Shown: positions 9,128 to 17,791, counted from the stretch's first letter. The stretch: 64,000 bases of DNA from JAVJUV01 sp040220415 (GCA_040220415.1 JAVJUV010000140.1:40691-104690), one strand, 5' to 3'. A program made the numbers and translations. Notes: generated by a model not told the origin, from the sequence alone.

Positions 9128-9625
9128 ATGAAGGCAATCAAACTGGTTACCGTGGTCCTGCTGGCGATCGGGCTGGCTGGATGCGGATCGAAGTTCAAAA
9201 AGTACAATGGGCCGGAGGTGACCCAGGTCATCGTGCAGAAGGACGAGCGGCGGCTGTACCTCATGCACCACAACCGCGTGCTCAAGACCTATCCGGTCGA
9301 GCTGGGCTTTGCCCCGCGCGGCCACAAGCAATTCGAGGGCGATGGCAAAACGCCCGAAGGGTATTACTATATCGACCGGCGCAATCCGAACAGCAAGTTC
9401 CACCTGTCGATCGGGATTTCCTATCCCAATCCGACCGATCGGGCCTTTGCCAAGGAAAACGAAAAGAAGCCGGGCGGCGACATTTTCATCCACGGGCGGC
9501 CGAATGGCAATCCTCGCGACAAGCGCAAGGACTGGACGGAAGGCTGCATATCGCTGAAGAACCGCCACATGGAGTGGGTCTATGCGATGGTCAACAACGG
9601 GACGCCGATCATCCTGACGCCCTGA
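9128..9625 (+). CDS. L,D-transpeptidase-fold (YkuD) lipoprotein
   Basis: The 165-residue protein begins with a lipoprotein signal (LAGC, lipidated cysteine C19) and contains one YkuD domain. The active-site histidine is in IHGRP (H122) and the nucleophile in EGCISLKN (C140). YkuD enzymes form 3-3 peptide crosslinks in peptidoglycan or attach proteins to it. The small size and absence of a separate peptidoglycan-binding domain leave the exact reaction open. It faces the CAP-domain gene convergently with a 12-nt gap. Confidence 0.85.
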   Translation: MKAIKLVTVVLLAIGLAGCGSKFKKYNGPEVTQVIVQKDERRLYLMHHNRVLKTYPVELGFAPRGHKQFEGDGKTPEGYYYIDRRNPNSKFHLSIGISYPNPTDRAFAKENEKKPGGDIFIHGRPNGNPRDKRKDWTEGCISLKNRHMEWVYAMVNNGTPIILTP

Positions 9626-9637
9626 CAGGCAACTGGA

Positions 9638-10180
9638 TCAGGACGTCGGGCCGGCCGTGGACGTGCCGCGGCCGGTGACCAGCGTCCACCAGATCTTGCC
9701 GTTGGCTTCCTGCTCCCACGCGAAGCCCATTTCGGTGGCGTCCTTGGACAGGATGGTCCGGCGCGTGTTCTCGTTTTCCATCCACGCGGCGAGCGTTTCC
9801 AACTCGTTCTCGTAGGTTTCGGAAATATTCTCGCCGATCAGCGCACCGCCGTAACCCACGCGGCGGACCCGGTCGATCGGAGAAGAGCCGTCAGAGCCGA
9901 AATGCCAGGGGCGATTCTGCAGGGACATATCTCGAGAATGGGTGGCGGCAGCCGCGTTCAGCCGCGAATCGAGCGTCAATGGCGCCGCTCCGGTAGCCTG
10001 GCGCAAGGCATTGACCGAATCCAGCATCCGGTACTGGATCGTCGATGTCTCACTTGGGCTGATACGGTGAATGCGGGCGCCCGTGCTGCCATCTGTTCCC
10101 GCAGGCGGACCGGTCATGGAACTGCTGCATGCAGAAAGCAGTACAAGTGCCGAAAACATAAGTCCGATGATACGCGCCAT
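9638..10180 (-). CDS. CAP/SCP-domain lipoprotein
   Basis: The protein has 180 residues. A lipoprotein signal (LLSAC, C18) is followed by a CAP domain with NALRQATGAAPLTLDSRLN, the histidine motif ATHSRDMSLQNRPWHFG, GENI and a late WxxxxxxRR-type segment. Bacterial CAP proteins are secreted and generally of unknown activity. Its position between two L,D-transpeptidase-fold genes suggests a cell-envelope role. It is divergent from the second of these, with a 172-nt shared promoter region. Confidence 0.82.
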   Translation of the reverse strand: MARIIGLMFSALVLLSACSSSMTGPPAGTDGSTGARIHRISPSETSTIQYRMLDSVNALRQATGAAPLTLDSRLNAAAATHSRDMSLQNRPWHFGSDGSSPIDRVRRVGYGGALIGENISETYENELETLAAWMENENTRRTILSKDATEMGFAWEQEANGKIWWTLVTGRGTSTAGPTS

Positions 10181-10285
10181 GAAGCTCAGCCACCTATTGA
10201 GTCGAAAGTCTCATCCCTTTAGCCCGCTATACCGGGCAGTTCAAACCCGCTTGGGCGCCCCGTCGCCACAGGCTACGAGTTTGAA

Positions 10286-10314
10286 TTGCGACTGCGGCAT
10301 TCGCGCACTATAGT
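10286..10314 (+). promoter_or_regulatory. sigma-70-like promoter of the Tat-exported L,D-transpeptidase gene
   Basis: TTGCGA (10286-10291) and TATAGT (10309-10314) are separated by 17 nt. The -10 element ends 38 nt before the start codon at 10353. Confidence 0.45.
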
Positions 10315-10352
10315 CTGCGCCGGTAAAAGCCAGCATTCACGGAGAAATGGCA

Positions 10353-10955
10353 ATGGCGAAAATACATACCAGTGGTGTGAGCAGACGAGCATTTCTCGCC
10401 GGCACTGCAACGGTGATCGGCGCCCCCGCATTGGCCCAGAGCATGAACAGCGCCGCGACGACCGAGATGGAGGATGACATCTCGCAAAGCGTCCGGCGCA
10501 ATATCTCGAGCTTCCGGACCCTGAATTGGCAGCCCTATTTTTCGAACCTGAACAACGGTGCGGTCCTGGTCGATACCCAGTCGCGGGCCCTGCATTACTG
10601 GTCCGAGGATCAATCGGTCTACAAGCTGTATCCCACCAGTGTTCCCATGACCGAGGAACTGACACGCCGAGGCCGGACAAGCGTGGTTCAGAAGGTTGTC
10701 GGCCCCGAATGGCGCCCGACGCCCTCGATGCTGGAACGCAACCCCGACTGGCCGAGCTATGTCGGTCCGGGCCCGGATAACCCCCTCGGGACGCACGCGT
10801 TGTACCTGAGCTGGACCTACTATCGCATCCACGGCACACACGACACCCGCAAGATCGGGCGACGCTCGTCGAACGGGTGCATCGGGCTTTACAACGAGCA
10901 TATCCAGGAACTCTTCGGACTGACCAAGGTCGGTACGCAGGTCCTCCTGATCTGA
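10353..10955 (+). CDS. Tat-exported L,D-transpeptidase (YkuD domain)
   Basis: The protein of about 200 residues begins with a twin-arginine signal (SRRAFLAGTA, arginines 11-12, cleavage after ALAQ). It contains a YkuD catalytic domain with a histidine in YRIHGTHDT and the nucleophile in SSNGCIGLYNEH (about C176). It resembles the large family of periplasmic ErfK/YbiS-like proteins that crosslink peptidoglycan. The ATG at 10353 is preferred to the one at 10347 because GGAG at 10341 is 8 nt upstream of it. It is followed by a terminator-like hairpin. Confidence 0.87.
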   Translation: MAKIHTSGVSRRAFLAGTATVIGAPALAQSMNSAATTEMEDDISQSVRRNISSFRTLNWQPYFSNLNNGAVLVDTQSRALHYWSEDQSVYKLYPTSVPMTEELTRRGRTSVVQKVVGPEWRPTPSMLERNPDWPSYVGPGPDNPLGTHALYLSWTYYRIHGTHDTRKIGRRSSNGCIGLYNEHIQELFGLTKVGTQVLLI

Positions 10956-10979
10956 ACCGACCGGTATCGTCCGGTATCG

Positions 10980-11014
10980 AAGGGGTGGTGCCTGGCGCTG
11001 CCCCTTTTCGTTTT
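10980..11014 (+). terminator. terminator-like hairpin
   Basis: AAGGGG (10980-10985) pairs with CCCCTT (11001-11006), followed by TTCGTTTT. It lies 25 nt after the L,D-transpeptidase stop. A short direct repeat (CCGGTATCG, twice, from 10961) precedes the stem. Confidence 0.5.
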
Positions 11015-11083
11015 GAACCGTCCTTGCGACAAAATCGCGCAGCTTCTAACCTCTGGCCGAGTCCGGGAGGAGGAGGTGACGGA

Positions 11084-11659
11084 ATGAGACTCGACCCCTA
11101 TTTCCGAAAGGCCAAGCGGTTCCCGGAAGAGTTGAACCGCCTTCGTGAGATCCTACTCGAATACCCCTTGAAGGAAGAGCTCAAGTGGAGACAGCCCTGT
11201 TACACCTATGAGGGCGGGAACGTGGTGATCCTCCACGAGATGAAAGACTATTGTGGGCTTGGCTTCATGCGCGGATCGCTTATCGACGATCCGAACGGGG
11301 TTCTGGTGGCCCCGGGTAAGAACTCGCAAGCGGCCCGCCAGATGCGATTTCGCAGCCTCGTGGAGATCACCGAGCAGGAAGACATACTTCGCGCCATCAT
11401 CACGAGTGCTATCGAGGTGCACAAGTCCGGCCAGAAGGTGGATTTCAAGGCAAAGCGGGAACTGGTCTACCCGGAGGAGTTGACCGAGAAGATGGCGCAG
11501 GATGCCGATTTCAAGGCCGCGTTCGACGCGCTGACGCCGGGACGGCAACGTGGTTACGTCCTGCACATCTCCGGTGCCAAGCAATCGAAAACGCGCACCG
11601 CCCGGATCGAAAAGCACTACGACCGGATCATGGACGGTCTGGGAATGCACGACAGGTAG
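11084..11659 (+). CDS. YdeI/DUF1801-type protein
   Basis: This 191-residue soluble protein has an N-terminal DUF1801-like part (EELKWRQPCYTYEGGNVVILHEMKDYCGLGFMRG is read across about residues 26-60) and a C-terminal YdeI/OmpD-associated part (VYPEELTEKMAQDADFKAAF, ALTPGRQRGYVLHISGAKQ). The biochemical function of this family is unknown. The ATG at 11084 has a strong GGAGGAGG site. The open frame extending back into the previous gene is coincidental. It is convergent with hemH. Confidence 0.8.
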   Translation: MRLDPYFRKAKRFPEELNRLREILLEYPLKEELKWRQPCYTYEGGNVVILHEMKDYCGLGFMRGSLIDDPNGVLVAPGKNSQAARQMRFRSLVEITEQEDILRAIITSAIEVHKSGQKVDFKAKRELVYPEELTEKMAQDADFKAAFDALTPGRQRGYVLHISGAKQSKTRTARIEKHYDRIMDGLGMHDR

Positions 11660-11674
11660 CCGGGCAAGCCCGCC

Positions 11675-12733
11675 CTACGACGCGACCCAGCCTTTCAGGT
11701 TGTCCTCGATCACCTCGGTCAGCGCCGCGATATGCGCGTCGTCATCGTTGAGGCAGGGGATATAGGTAAACGCCTCGCCGCCCGCCTCTTCGAAACTTTC
11801 GCGGATTTCCTCGTTGATCTCTTCCAGCGTCTCGATGCAATCGGCCGAAAAGGCCGGCGCAATCACCGCGATCCGCTTCTTGCCGTCTTCGCGCGCCAGC
11901 CGGGCAACTTCTTCGACCGTGTAGGGGCGGAGCCATTCCTCGGGGCCGAAGACAGACTGGAACGTCGTGGTGACCTGCGTCTCGCCCCACCCCAGCCGTT
12001 CGCGCAGCAGGCGCGTCGTCTTCTGGCACTGGCAGTGATAGGGATCACCCTGAAGAAGGTAGCGCTTGGGCATCCCGTGATAGGACACCACGAGGATCTC
12101 CGGCTTGGTCTCAAGTCCACCATAGGCGCGCTCAACTGACTGCGCCAACGCCTCGATATAAAGCGGATGCTCGAAATAAGGCTCGACCACGCGAGCCGTC
12201 GGTTGCCAGGTTTCCTTCATCAGTGCGCGGAAGAACTGGTCATTCGCGGTGGCCGAGGTCGCCCCGGCGTAATGCGGATAAAGCGGGAAAAAGAGGATAC
12301 GGGTGCAGCCTGCCTCGACCATTGCACGCACCTTCGATTGCGTCGAGGGATTGCCGTAGCGCATGCAGGAATCCACCATCACCTGATCGCCATACCGACC
12401 CGCGAGTGCTTTCGACAGCTTGGCGGTCTGGTCTCGGGTGATGGTCATCAGGGGGCTTTCCCCCTTTTCCTCGTTCCAGATCGACTTGTAGGCCTTGCCG
12501 CTGGTGAACGGCCGTTTCGACAGGATCACAAGCTGAAGCAGGGGCTGCCATTTCCATGGGCTGTAGTCGATCACCCGTCTGTCAGACAGGAATTCGCCCA
12601 GGTAGCGGCGCATCGGCCAATAGCTGTAGTGATCGGGCGTACCGAGATTGGCCAGCAGAACGCCGGTTTTCGCTTGCGGGATCGCCGGGTGGTCAGCCGG
12701 GGCATGAGCGGGCCGGGCGCTGGCTTCGGGCAT
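11675..12733 (-). CDS. hemH: ferrochelatase
   Basis: Ferrochelatase inserts Fe(II) into protoporphyrin IX, the last step of heme synthesis. The 352-residue protein shows VLLANLGTPD near the N-terminus, RYLGEFLSDRRVI, SYHGMPKRYL with the catalytic histidine, and PAFSADCIETLEEI near the C-terminus. The C-terminal end lacks an obvious extra membrane segment or cysteine cluster. It is transcribed convergently to the YdeI-like gene. Neighbouring hemes would be needed for the several cytochromes c in this window. Confidence 0.95.
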   Translation of the reverse strand: MPEASARPAHAPADHPAIPQAKTGVLLANLGTPDHYSYWPMRRYLGEFLSDRRVIDYSPWKWQPLLQLVILSKRPFTSGKAYKSIWNEEKGESPLMTITRDQTAKLSKALAGRYGDQVMVDSCMRYGNPSTQSKVRAMVEAGCTRILFFPLYPHYAGATSATANDQFFRALMKETWQPTARVVEPYFEHPLYIEALAQSVERAYGGLETKPEILVVSYHGMPKRYLLQGDPYHCQCQKTTRLLRERLGWGETQVTTTFQSVFGPEEWLRPYTVEEVARLAREDGKKRIAVIAPAFSADCIETLEEINEEIRESFEEAGGEAFTYIPCLNDDDAHIAALTEVIEDNLKGWVAS

Positions 12734-12787
12734 GGGTATTGTCTCTCGTTCCTGTCAGCGGTGGACATAACGGGTTCCGCCGTGCCG

Positions 12788-13603
12788 TCAATCTTTGAGC
12801 CGTGTTTCCTCGGCGCCAAGCGCATCGGCCAGCCGCTTCGAGGCCGATCCGGGGCGCAATGGCTGGGGCTGGCTGGCGTCCGGGGCCCAGCCGGTCAACA
12901 CGATGAACTCGAAGGTCGCAGGCACTCGGCCGTCAGCCTCGCCAAAGCTCTCGACGTAGATTTCACTTGCACGTTGAAAGAGCGCTTTCGAAGTCGGCGT
13001 GCGCCGCCTCGAGTGGAGCGCATTGCCCTCGCCCATGAAGCGCAGTTCCTGCATGAGTTGGAGAGGGGCCACATAGCTCGCCGTGAGCCGCACGCTGTCC
13101 GCCACGGGCAGGGCAAACCCCGCCCGCTGGAGCAGGGCGCCGAGGTCCCGAATCTCGGCCATCGGGGCCACGCGCGGAGACAACCCGCCAAAAAGGTCCG
13201 CCTCCGCCTGGGCCAGCGATGCGCGCAACTCGTGCAGCGTCTCTCCCCCCAGCATCACGCCAAGGAAAAGCCCGTCCGGTCGCAGCGCCCTTCGTGCCTG
13301 GATCAACTGGCCGACCGGGTCGTCGGCCCAATGCAGGCACATGGCGTGAACCACCAAGTCATGCCCGTTCTGTTCCAGCGGCAGGGTCTCCTGATCGTCG
13401 ATAACCTGCGCTCCGGGCAAAAAATCATCCCACACACCACCGAATGCGCGTATCACTGCCGGATTGCGAAAGGATTTTTTAACCAGAGCCAGACGATCCT
13501 CGATTTCATCGCGGGCGGCTTCTTGCAGGAACGTGACCGGCGCGGCCATCGCGCGGGCACGGTTGCGGATCAGGGCCGCGCGATCGGTAAGCGGAGTTGT
13601 CAT
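12788..13603 (-). CDS. SAM-dependent methyltransferase-like protein (NDUFAF5 type)
   Basis: The 271-residue protein resembles the C20orf7/NDUFAF5 group related to BioC (MAAPVTFLQEAARDEI, DLVVHAMCLHWADDPVG, RALRPDGLFLGVMLGG). The glycine-rich SAM loop expected after the first beta strand is degenerate (AVIRAFGGVW), so activity is uncertain. The group includes arginine hydroxylases and assembly factors of respiratory complex I, so the exact reaction is left open. It is divergent from comF with 15 nt between start codons. Confidence 0.72.
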   Translation of the reverse strand: MTTPLTDRAALIRNRARAMAAPVTFLQEAARDEIEDRLALVKKSFRNPAVIRAFGGVWDDFLPGAQVIDDQETLPLEQNGHDLVVHAMCLHWADDPVGQLIQARRALRPDGLFLGVMLGGETLHELRASLAQAEADLFGGLSPRVAPMAEIRDLGALLQRAGFALPVADSVRLTASYVAPLQLMQELRFMGEGNALHSRRRTPTSKALFQRASEIYVESFGEADGRVPATFEFIVLTGWAPDASQPQPLRPGSASKRLADALGAEETRLKD

Positions 13604-13618
13604 GGCGCAAAAGGTAAG

Positions 13619-14350
13619 ATGACGTTGGTTTCTTTTCAAACTGCGCTGCAGTTGATTTATCCGCCCCGCTGTATCCTGTGCGGAACCCAGGTGGAAAGCG
13701 AATTCGGCCTTTGTGGCCCTTGCTGGCGCGATACGCCGTTCATCTCCGGCCTGTCCTGCCAGCTGTGCGGTGTGCCCCTTCCCGGCGAGGATGAGGGCGA
13801 GACCGTGACTTGCGACGACTGTCTCAGGATTGCCCGGCCGTGGAGCGCGGGCCGTGCCGCAATGCTCTATCATGACAACGGCCGGAAACTCGTCATGGCG
13901 CTCAAGCATGGCGACCGGCAGGAGATCGTCCGGCCAGCGGCGCTGTGGCTGGCCAGCGCCGCCCGAACGCTTGCCACGCCGAACACCCTCATCGCCCCGG
14001 TCCCCCTGCATTGGACCCGCATGCTCCGCCGCCGGTACAATCAGTCTGCGTTGTTGACCAACGGGCTGGCCCGGCGGCTGGATGCCGAACACTGCCCGGA
14101 CCTTCTACAGCGGAATGTCAGGACTCTCCCACTAAAAGGGAAGGGATTCGATGAACGGTTCGAAACCCTGTCGGGCACCATTTCCGTCAAACCGGCCCGA
14201 GCCAATCTCGCGCAGGGCAGAACCGTCCTTCTTGTCGATGACGTGATGACCTCCGGTGCGACATTGGCCGCGGCAACGATGGCCTGTTACGCGGCCGGTG
14301 CCGAAGATGTGCGCATTCTGGTACTGGCGCGCGTGGCCAAGCATCCCTAA
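13619..14350 (+). CDS. ComF family phosphoribosyltransferase-like protein
   Basis: The 243-residue protein starts with a cysteine-rich zinc-binding region (CILCGT, CGPCW, CQLCG, CDDC) and ends with a phosphoribosyltransferase fold bearing the PRPP loop VLLVDDVMTSGAT. In other bacteria ComF is involved in DNA uptake or recombination; in alphaproteobacteria its role is not settled. The start is ATG at 13619 with AAGG upstream. A much longer open frame on this strand reaches back to 12167 but overlaps well-supported minus-strand genes. Confidence 0.85.
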   Translation: MTLVSFQTALQLIYPPRCILCGTQVESEFGLCGPCWRDTPFISGLSCQLCGVPLPGEDEGETVTCDDCLRIARPWSAGRAAMLYHDNGRKLVMALKHGDRQEIVRPAALWLASAARTLATPNTLIAPVPLHWTRMLRRRYNQSALLTNGLARRLDAEHCPDLLQRNVRTLPLKGKGFDERFETLSGTISVKPARANLAQGRTVLLVDDVMTSGATLAAATMACYAAGAEDVRILVLARVAKHP

Positions 14351-14384
14351 GTTCTCCTGAAGCGCAATCATTCGGGAGCACGTT

Positions 14385-14642
14385 ATGAAACCGGTCGAAA
14401 TCTACACCTCGCCGCTCTGCGGCTTCTGCCACGCGGCCAAGCGGCTGTTGACCGAGAAAGGCATCAGTTTCTCCGAGATCGACGTACTGGAAAACCCCTC
14501 GCGCAAGGCCGAGATGATCGACCGCGCAAATGGCGGGCGCACCGTGCCGCAGATCTTCGTGGGCGACACCCATGTCGGCGGGTGTGACGAGCTTTACGCC
14601 CTCGAGCGCGCCGGGAAGCTGGATCCGCTGCTTGCCGCATGA
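14385..14642 (+). CDS. grxC: glutaredoxin 3
   Basis: This 85-residue glutaredoxin reduces disulfides and glutathionylated proteins. The dithiol active site is C12-GF-C15, followed by the TVPQIF cis-proline motif and the glutathione-binding GGCDEL. GrxC normally has CPYC; here CGFC replaces it, as in many alphaproteobacteria. It overlaps the nitrilase-family gene by ATGA and lies 34 nt after comF. Confidence 0.92.
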   Translation: MKPVEIYTSPLCGFCHAAKRLLTEKGISFSEIDVLENPSRKAEMIDRANGGRTVPQIFVGDTHVGGCDELYALERAGKLDPLLAA

Positions 14643-15472
14643 AGGCGGCACTGCTTCAACTGACCAGCGGGGACGATCCTGCGGCGAACATCGCAGCCAC
14701 AAGCGCGCGGTTTGACGAGGCCGTGGGCCTCGGCGCCGGATTCATCCTGACGCCCGAGGTGACCAACTGCCTGTCGACAAGCCGGACGCGGCAGAAAGAG
14801 GTTCTGACGCGCGAGGCGGACGACGAAACGCTCGCAGCGCTTCGTACGAAAGCGCGGGATGCGCAGGTCTGGTGCCTTATCGGGTCTGTCGCCCTCAAGA
14901 CCGATGATCCGGACGGGCGCTTTGCAAACCGGTCCTTCCTGATCTCCCCCGATGGTGCCATCGCCGCCCGCTACGACAAGATCCACATGTTCGACGTGCA
15001 GGTCTCCGAGAGCGAAGTCTACCGCGAGTCTGACGGGTACAGGCCGGGCGACACCGCGGTGACGACCGAAACGCCGTTCGGTACGGTCGGGCTGACCGTC
15101 TGTTACGACATACGGTTCCCGAACCTCTACCGGACATTGGCCCGGAACGGCGCGGAAATCCTGACGGTTCCCTCCGCCTTTTCCGCCGTGACCGGCGCCG
15201 CCCATTGGGAAACCCTGCTGCGCGCAAGGGCGATCGAGACAGGTTCCTACGTTCTGGCTCCGGCCCAGACGGGCACCCATCCCGCCACACGCGGAAAACA
15301 GCGCCAAACCTACGGGCATTCCCTGGCCATCGGCCCATGGGGTGACATTCTGGCGGATGCCGGGGAAGCGCCAGGTGTGATATGCGTTGATCTGAACAGG
15401 AAAGACGTGGAAGAAGCGAGGCGCCGCATCCCTTCCTTGCGGCAGGCCAATCGGTTCGATGACCCCGAATGA
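14639..15472 (+). CDS. carbon-nitrogen hydrolase (nitrilase superfamily)
   Basis: The 277-residue amidohydrolase carries the Glu-Lys-Cys triad in LTPEVTN, YDKIHMFDV and TVCYDIRFPNLYR. It most resembles the Nit2/YafV-type omega-amidase group that includes deaminated-glutathione amidases, a fitting neighbour for glutaredoxin. The substrate assignment is inference. It overlaps grxC upstream and the MarR gene downstream by 4 nt each, which suggests one operon. Confidence 0.85.
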   Translation: MKAALLQLTSGDDPAANIAATSARFDEAVGLGAGFILTPEVTNCLSTSRTRQKEVLTREADDETLAALRTKARDAQVWCLIGSVALKTDDPDGRFANRSFLISPDGAIAARYDKIHMFDVQVSESEVYRESDGYRPGDTAVTTETPFGTVGLTVCYDIRFPNLYRTLARNGAEILTVPSAFSAVTGAAHWETLLRARAIETGSYVLAPAQTGTHPATRGKQRQTYGHSLAIGPWGDILADAGEAPGVICVDLNRKDVEEARRRIPSLRQANRFDDPE

Positions 15473-15915
15473 CAGAAAAACCCGGCAACCCCCTCGCGGT
15501 GACGCTATTCAGCGAAATCCTGACCAATGAACAGCTGATCCGCAACAAGCTGAGCCGGGTGCTGCCCAAAGGTATGGAAATCTCACATTTCTCGGTTCTG
15601 AACCATCTTGCGCGGATTGGCGGCGAGAGAAGCCCGGCGCAGTTGGCCAAGTCGTTCCACGTGACACGGGGCGCCATGACCAACACGCTCGGCAAGCTGG
15701 AATGGGCCGGTTACGTGCATATCCGCCCCGACTGGGACGACGCACGCCGCAAGATGGTGACGATCAGCCCGGCCGGCAGGCAGGCGCGCGATGCGGCGAT
15801 ATCCGCGATTTTACCGTTGATTTCCGAGCTTGTCGACGAGCTGGGCGAGGACAAGGTGCGCGCGACGCTGCCGGTGTTGCGAGAGTTGCGGACGAAGATG
15901 GAATCCGGTGGCTGA
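15469..15915 (+). CDS. MarR family transcriptional regulator
   Basis: This 148-residue protein has the MarR winged helix-turn-helix (SHFSVLNHLAR, SPAQLAKSFHVTRGAMTNTLGKLE and wing DWDDARRKMVTISPAGR). It probably regulates its own operon or a neighbour in response to a small phenolic or redox ligand; no cysteine is present to support redox sensing. It overlaps the upstream gene by ATGA and converges on ubiG with a 3-nt gap. Confidence 0.85.
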   Translation: MTEKPGNPLAVTLFSEILTNEQLIRNKLSRVLPKGMEISHFSVLNHLARIGGERSPAQLAKSFHVTRGAMTNTLGKLEWAGYVHIRPDWDDARRKMVTISPAGRQARDAAISAILPLISELVDELGEDKVRATLPVLRELRTKMESGG

Positions 15916-15918
15916 ACG

Positions 15919-16665
15919 TCAGGCCGGTTTCAGGCTGGCCGTGACGTAATTCACGCTCAGGTCCCGATCCGACAGAGACCATGACCACGTCACGGGGTTG
16001 AAGACGAACCCCTTGCGGTCGACCGGCGAGAGGCCAGCCTGTTCCATCAGCTTGTAAAGCTCGTCCGGCGTGACGAATTTCGACCATTCATGCGTGCCCT
16101 TGGGCAGCCAGCGCATCACGTATTCCGCGCCGACGATGGCCATGGCGAAGCTTTTCGGATTGCGGTTGATGGTGGAACAAATGTGGATGCCGCCCGGCTT
16201 CAGCAACTGCTGGCAAGCAGTCAAATAGGCCAGCGGATCGGAGACGTGCTCGACCACCTCCATGTTCAGCACCGCGTCGAACTGTTCGCCCTCTGTTGCC
16301 AGCGCTTCGGCCGTGGTGTGACGGTAATCGATGGAAAGGCCGGACTGCTCGGCATGGATCTGCGCCACCGGGATATTCCGCTCTGCCGCGTCCGCGCCCA
16401 CAACCTCCGCGCCAAGACGCGCCATCGGTTCACTTAGAAGGCCGCCGCCGCAGCCGATATCGAGAATCCGCAAGCCATCGAAAGGTGACGTCGCGTTGAG
16501 ATCACGTTCAAACTCGGCGGCGATCTGGCTGGTGATATAGTCAAGCCTGCAAGGGTTGAGCATGTGCAGCGGCTTGAACTTCCCGTTCGGATCCCACCAT
16601 TCGGCGGCCATCGCCTCGAACTTTGCGACTTCGGCGGCGTCAATCGTGGTCTGAGCGGCTTGCAT
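15919..16665 (-). CDS. ubiG: ubiquinone biosynthesis O-methyltransferase
   Basis: UbiG performs both O-methylations in ubiquinone synthesis. The protein of about 248 residues shows the family N-terminus TTIDAAEVAKFEAMAAEWWD, the SAM-binding LDIGCGGGLLSEPMARLGA and the NRNPKSFAMAIVGAEYVMRW segment. The ATG at 16665 is preferred because GGAG sits 6 nt upstream; an ATG at 16677 is also possible. It is divergent from the proline iminopeptidase gene, with a 49-nt gap holding TATATA. Confidence 0.93.
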   Translation of the reverse strand: MQAAQTTIDAAEVAKFEAMAAEWWDPNGKFKPLHMLNPCRLDYITSQIAAEFERDLNATSPFDGLRILDIGCGGGLLSEPMARLGAEVVGADAAERNIPVAQIHAEQSGLSIDYRHTTAEALATEGEQFDAVLNMEVVEHVSDPLAYLTACQQLLKPGGIHICSTINRNPKSFAMAIVGAEYVMRWLPKGTHEWSKFVTPDELYKLMEQAGLSPVDRKGFVFNPVTWSWSLSDRDLSVNYVTASLKPA

Positions 16666-16712
16666 TCTGCTCTCCATATGCTCTTTTGGTCACGCCCTCG
16701 TATATAGGACGG

Positions 16713-16741
16713 TCATGGATAAATACTCAGGCCAAAAGAGC
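16713..16741 (-). repeat. dispersed intergenic repeat, copy A
   Basis: Read on the minus strand the segment contains TGAGTATTTATCCATG, similar to copies at 22406, 38789 and 58070. It overlaps the first codons of the proline iminopeptidase gene (MDKYSGQKS), so the repeat seems to supply that protein's N-terminus. Confidence 0.5.
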
Positions 16742-17686
16742 GCAGTCCAGTATTTGTACCCCCCGGTCGAGCCGTTCGACCGGCGGATGATGGATGTGGG
16801 CGACGGGCATACGATCTATGTGGAGCAGTCGGGGAACCCTGAGGGCAAGCCAGTTGTCGTGCTGCATGGCGGGCCCGGGGGAGGGTGCAGCCCGGCGATG
16901 CGGCGGTATTTCGATCCGAAGGTGTTTCGGATCATCCTGTTCGACCAGCGCGGGTGCGGGCGGTCGAAGCCGCATGCCAGCGTCGAGGCCAACACGACGT
17001 GGCATCTTGTTGCGGACATTGAGAAAATTCGCAAAGCGCTGGGCGTGGAGCGATGGATCGTGTTCGGCGGAAGCTGGGGGGCGACGCTGGCGCTGATCTA
17101 TGCGCAGAGCCATCCGGAGCGGGCGGTGCACCTTGTGTTGAGGGGGGTGTTCACGATGACCCGGGCCGAGCTGGACTGGTTCTATGGCGGTGGCGCGGGT
17201 CGGTTCTGGCCGGAAACCTGGGAGCAATTTCAAAGGCTTATACCCGAGGAAGAGCGGGGGGATATGATCGCGGCCTACCATAAGAGGCTGTTCTCGGGGG
17301 ACCGGGCGGAGGAGGCGAGGTTCGGCAAGGCCTGGGCGGCGTGGGAGAATGCGCTGGCCACCGTGGGGTCGAGCGGGGTGGGCGGGGACAGCCCGCCGGA
17401 TTATGCCCGGGCCTTCGCGAGGTTGGAGAACCATTATTTCACCCATGCCGGCTTCCTCGAGAAGGATGGGCAAATCTTTGATAACATACCGAAAATTTCC
17501 CATATCCCCGGCACGATCGTGCAAGGCAGATATGACATGATCTGCCCGCCGGAATCGGCGTTCCGGCTGGCGAGAGACTGGGAAATGGCCGATCTGCGGA
17601 TGATTCCGCTGGCCGGGCATGCGCTGTCGGAGCCGGGAATCAGCGCCGAGCTGGTGCGGGTGATGCAGGCGCTGGGGCGAGACTGA
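16715..17686 (+). CDS. pip: proline iminopeptidase
   Basis: This alpha/beta hydrolase (S33 family, 323 residues) removes N-terminal proline from peptides. It shows the oxyanion region HGGPGGG, DQRGCGRSKPH, and the nucleophile elbow GGSWG (S120), with the acid in GRYDMICP and the histidine in AGHALSEPG. The N-terminal codons lie within an intergenic repeat. It is divergent from ubiG. The 3' flank contains a tandem 11-nt repeat. Confidence 0.92.
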   Translation: MDKYSGQKSAVQYLYPPVEPFDRRMMDVGDGHTIYVEQSGNPEGKPVVVLHGGPGGGCSPAMRRYFDPKVFRIILFDQRGCGRSKPHASVEANTTWHLVADIEKIRKALGVERWIVFGGSWGATLALIYAQSHPERAVHLVLRGVFTMTRAELDWFYGGGAGRFWPETWEQFQRLIPEEERGDMIAAYHKRLFSGDRAEEARFGKAWAAWENALATVGSSGVGGDSPPDYARAFARLENHYFTHAGFLEKDGQIFDNIPKISHIPGTIVQGRYDMICPPESAFRLARDWEMADLRMIPLAGHALSEPGISAELVRVMQALGRD

Positions 17687-17700
17687 AACCCCCGAAATCC

Positions 17701-17744
17701 AACGTCGGTATAACGTCGGTATTTTGTCGGTATTACGTCGGTGG
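17701..17744. repeat. four tandem 11-nt repeats
   Basis: Four consecutive 11-nt units share GTCGGTAT or GTCGGTGG: AACGTCGGTAT twice, TTTGTCGGTAT and TACGTCGGTGG. They lie between pip and the CDGSH protein gene, 48 nt before the latter's start. The period of 11 is about one DNA helical turn. Confidence 0.75.
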
Positions 17745-17791
17745 GCGGAACCGACCTGCGGGCTAACTTCCCGGTGAAAAGGAGGTACATC

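Noticed and set aside
12167..13618. Long plus-strand extension ahead of comF
   Set aside because: It overlaps hemH and the NDUFAF5-like gene on the other strand and has no recognisable domain. The ComF domain starts at 13619.
17701..17744. CRISPR-like array
   Set aside because: Units are 11 nt and contiguous without spacers, so it is a simple tandem repeat.
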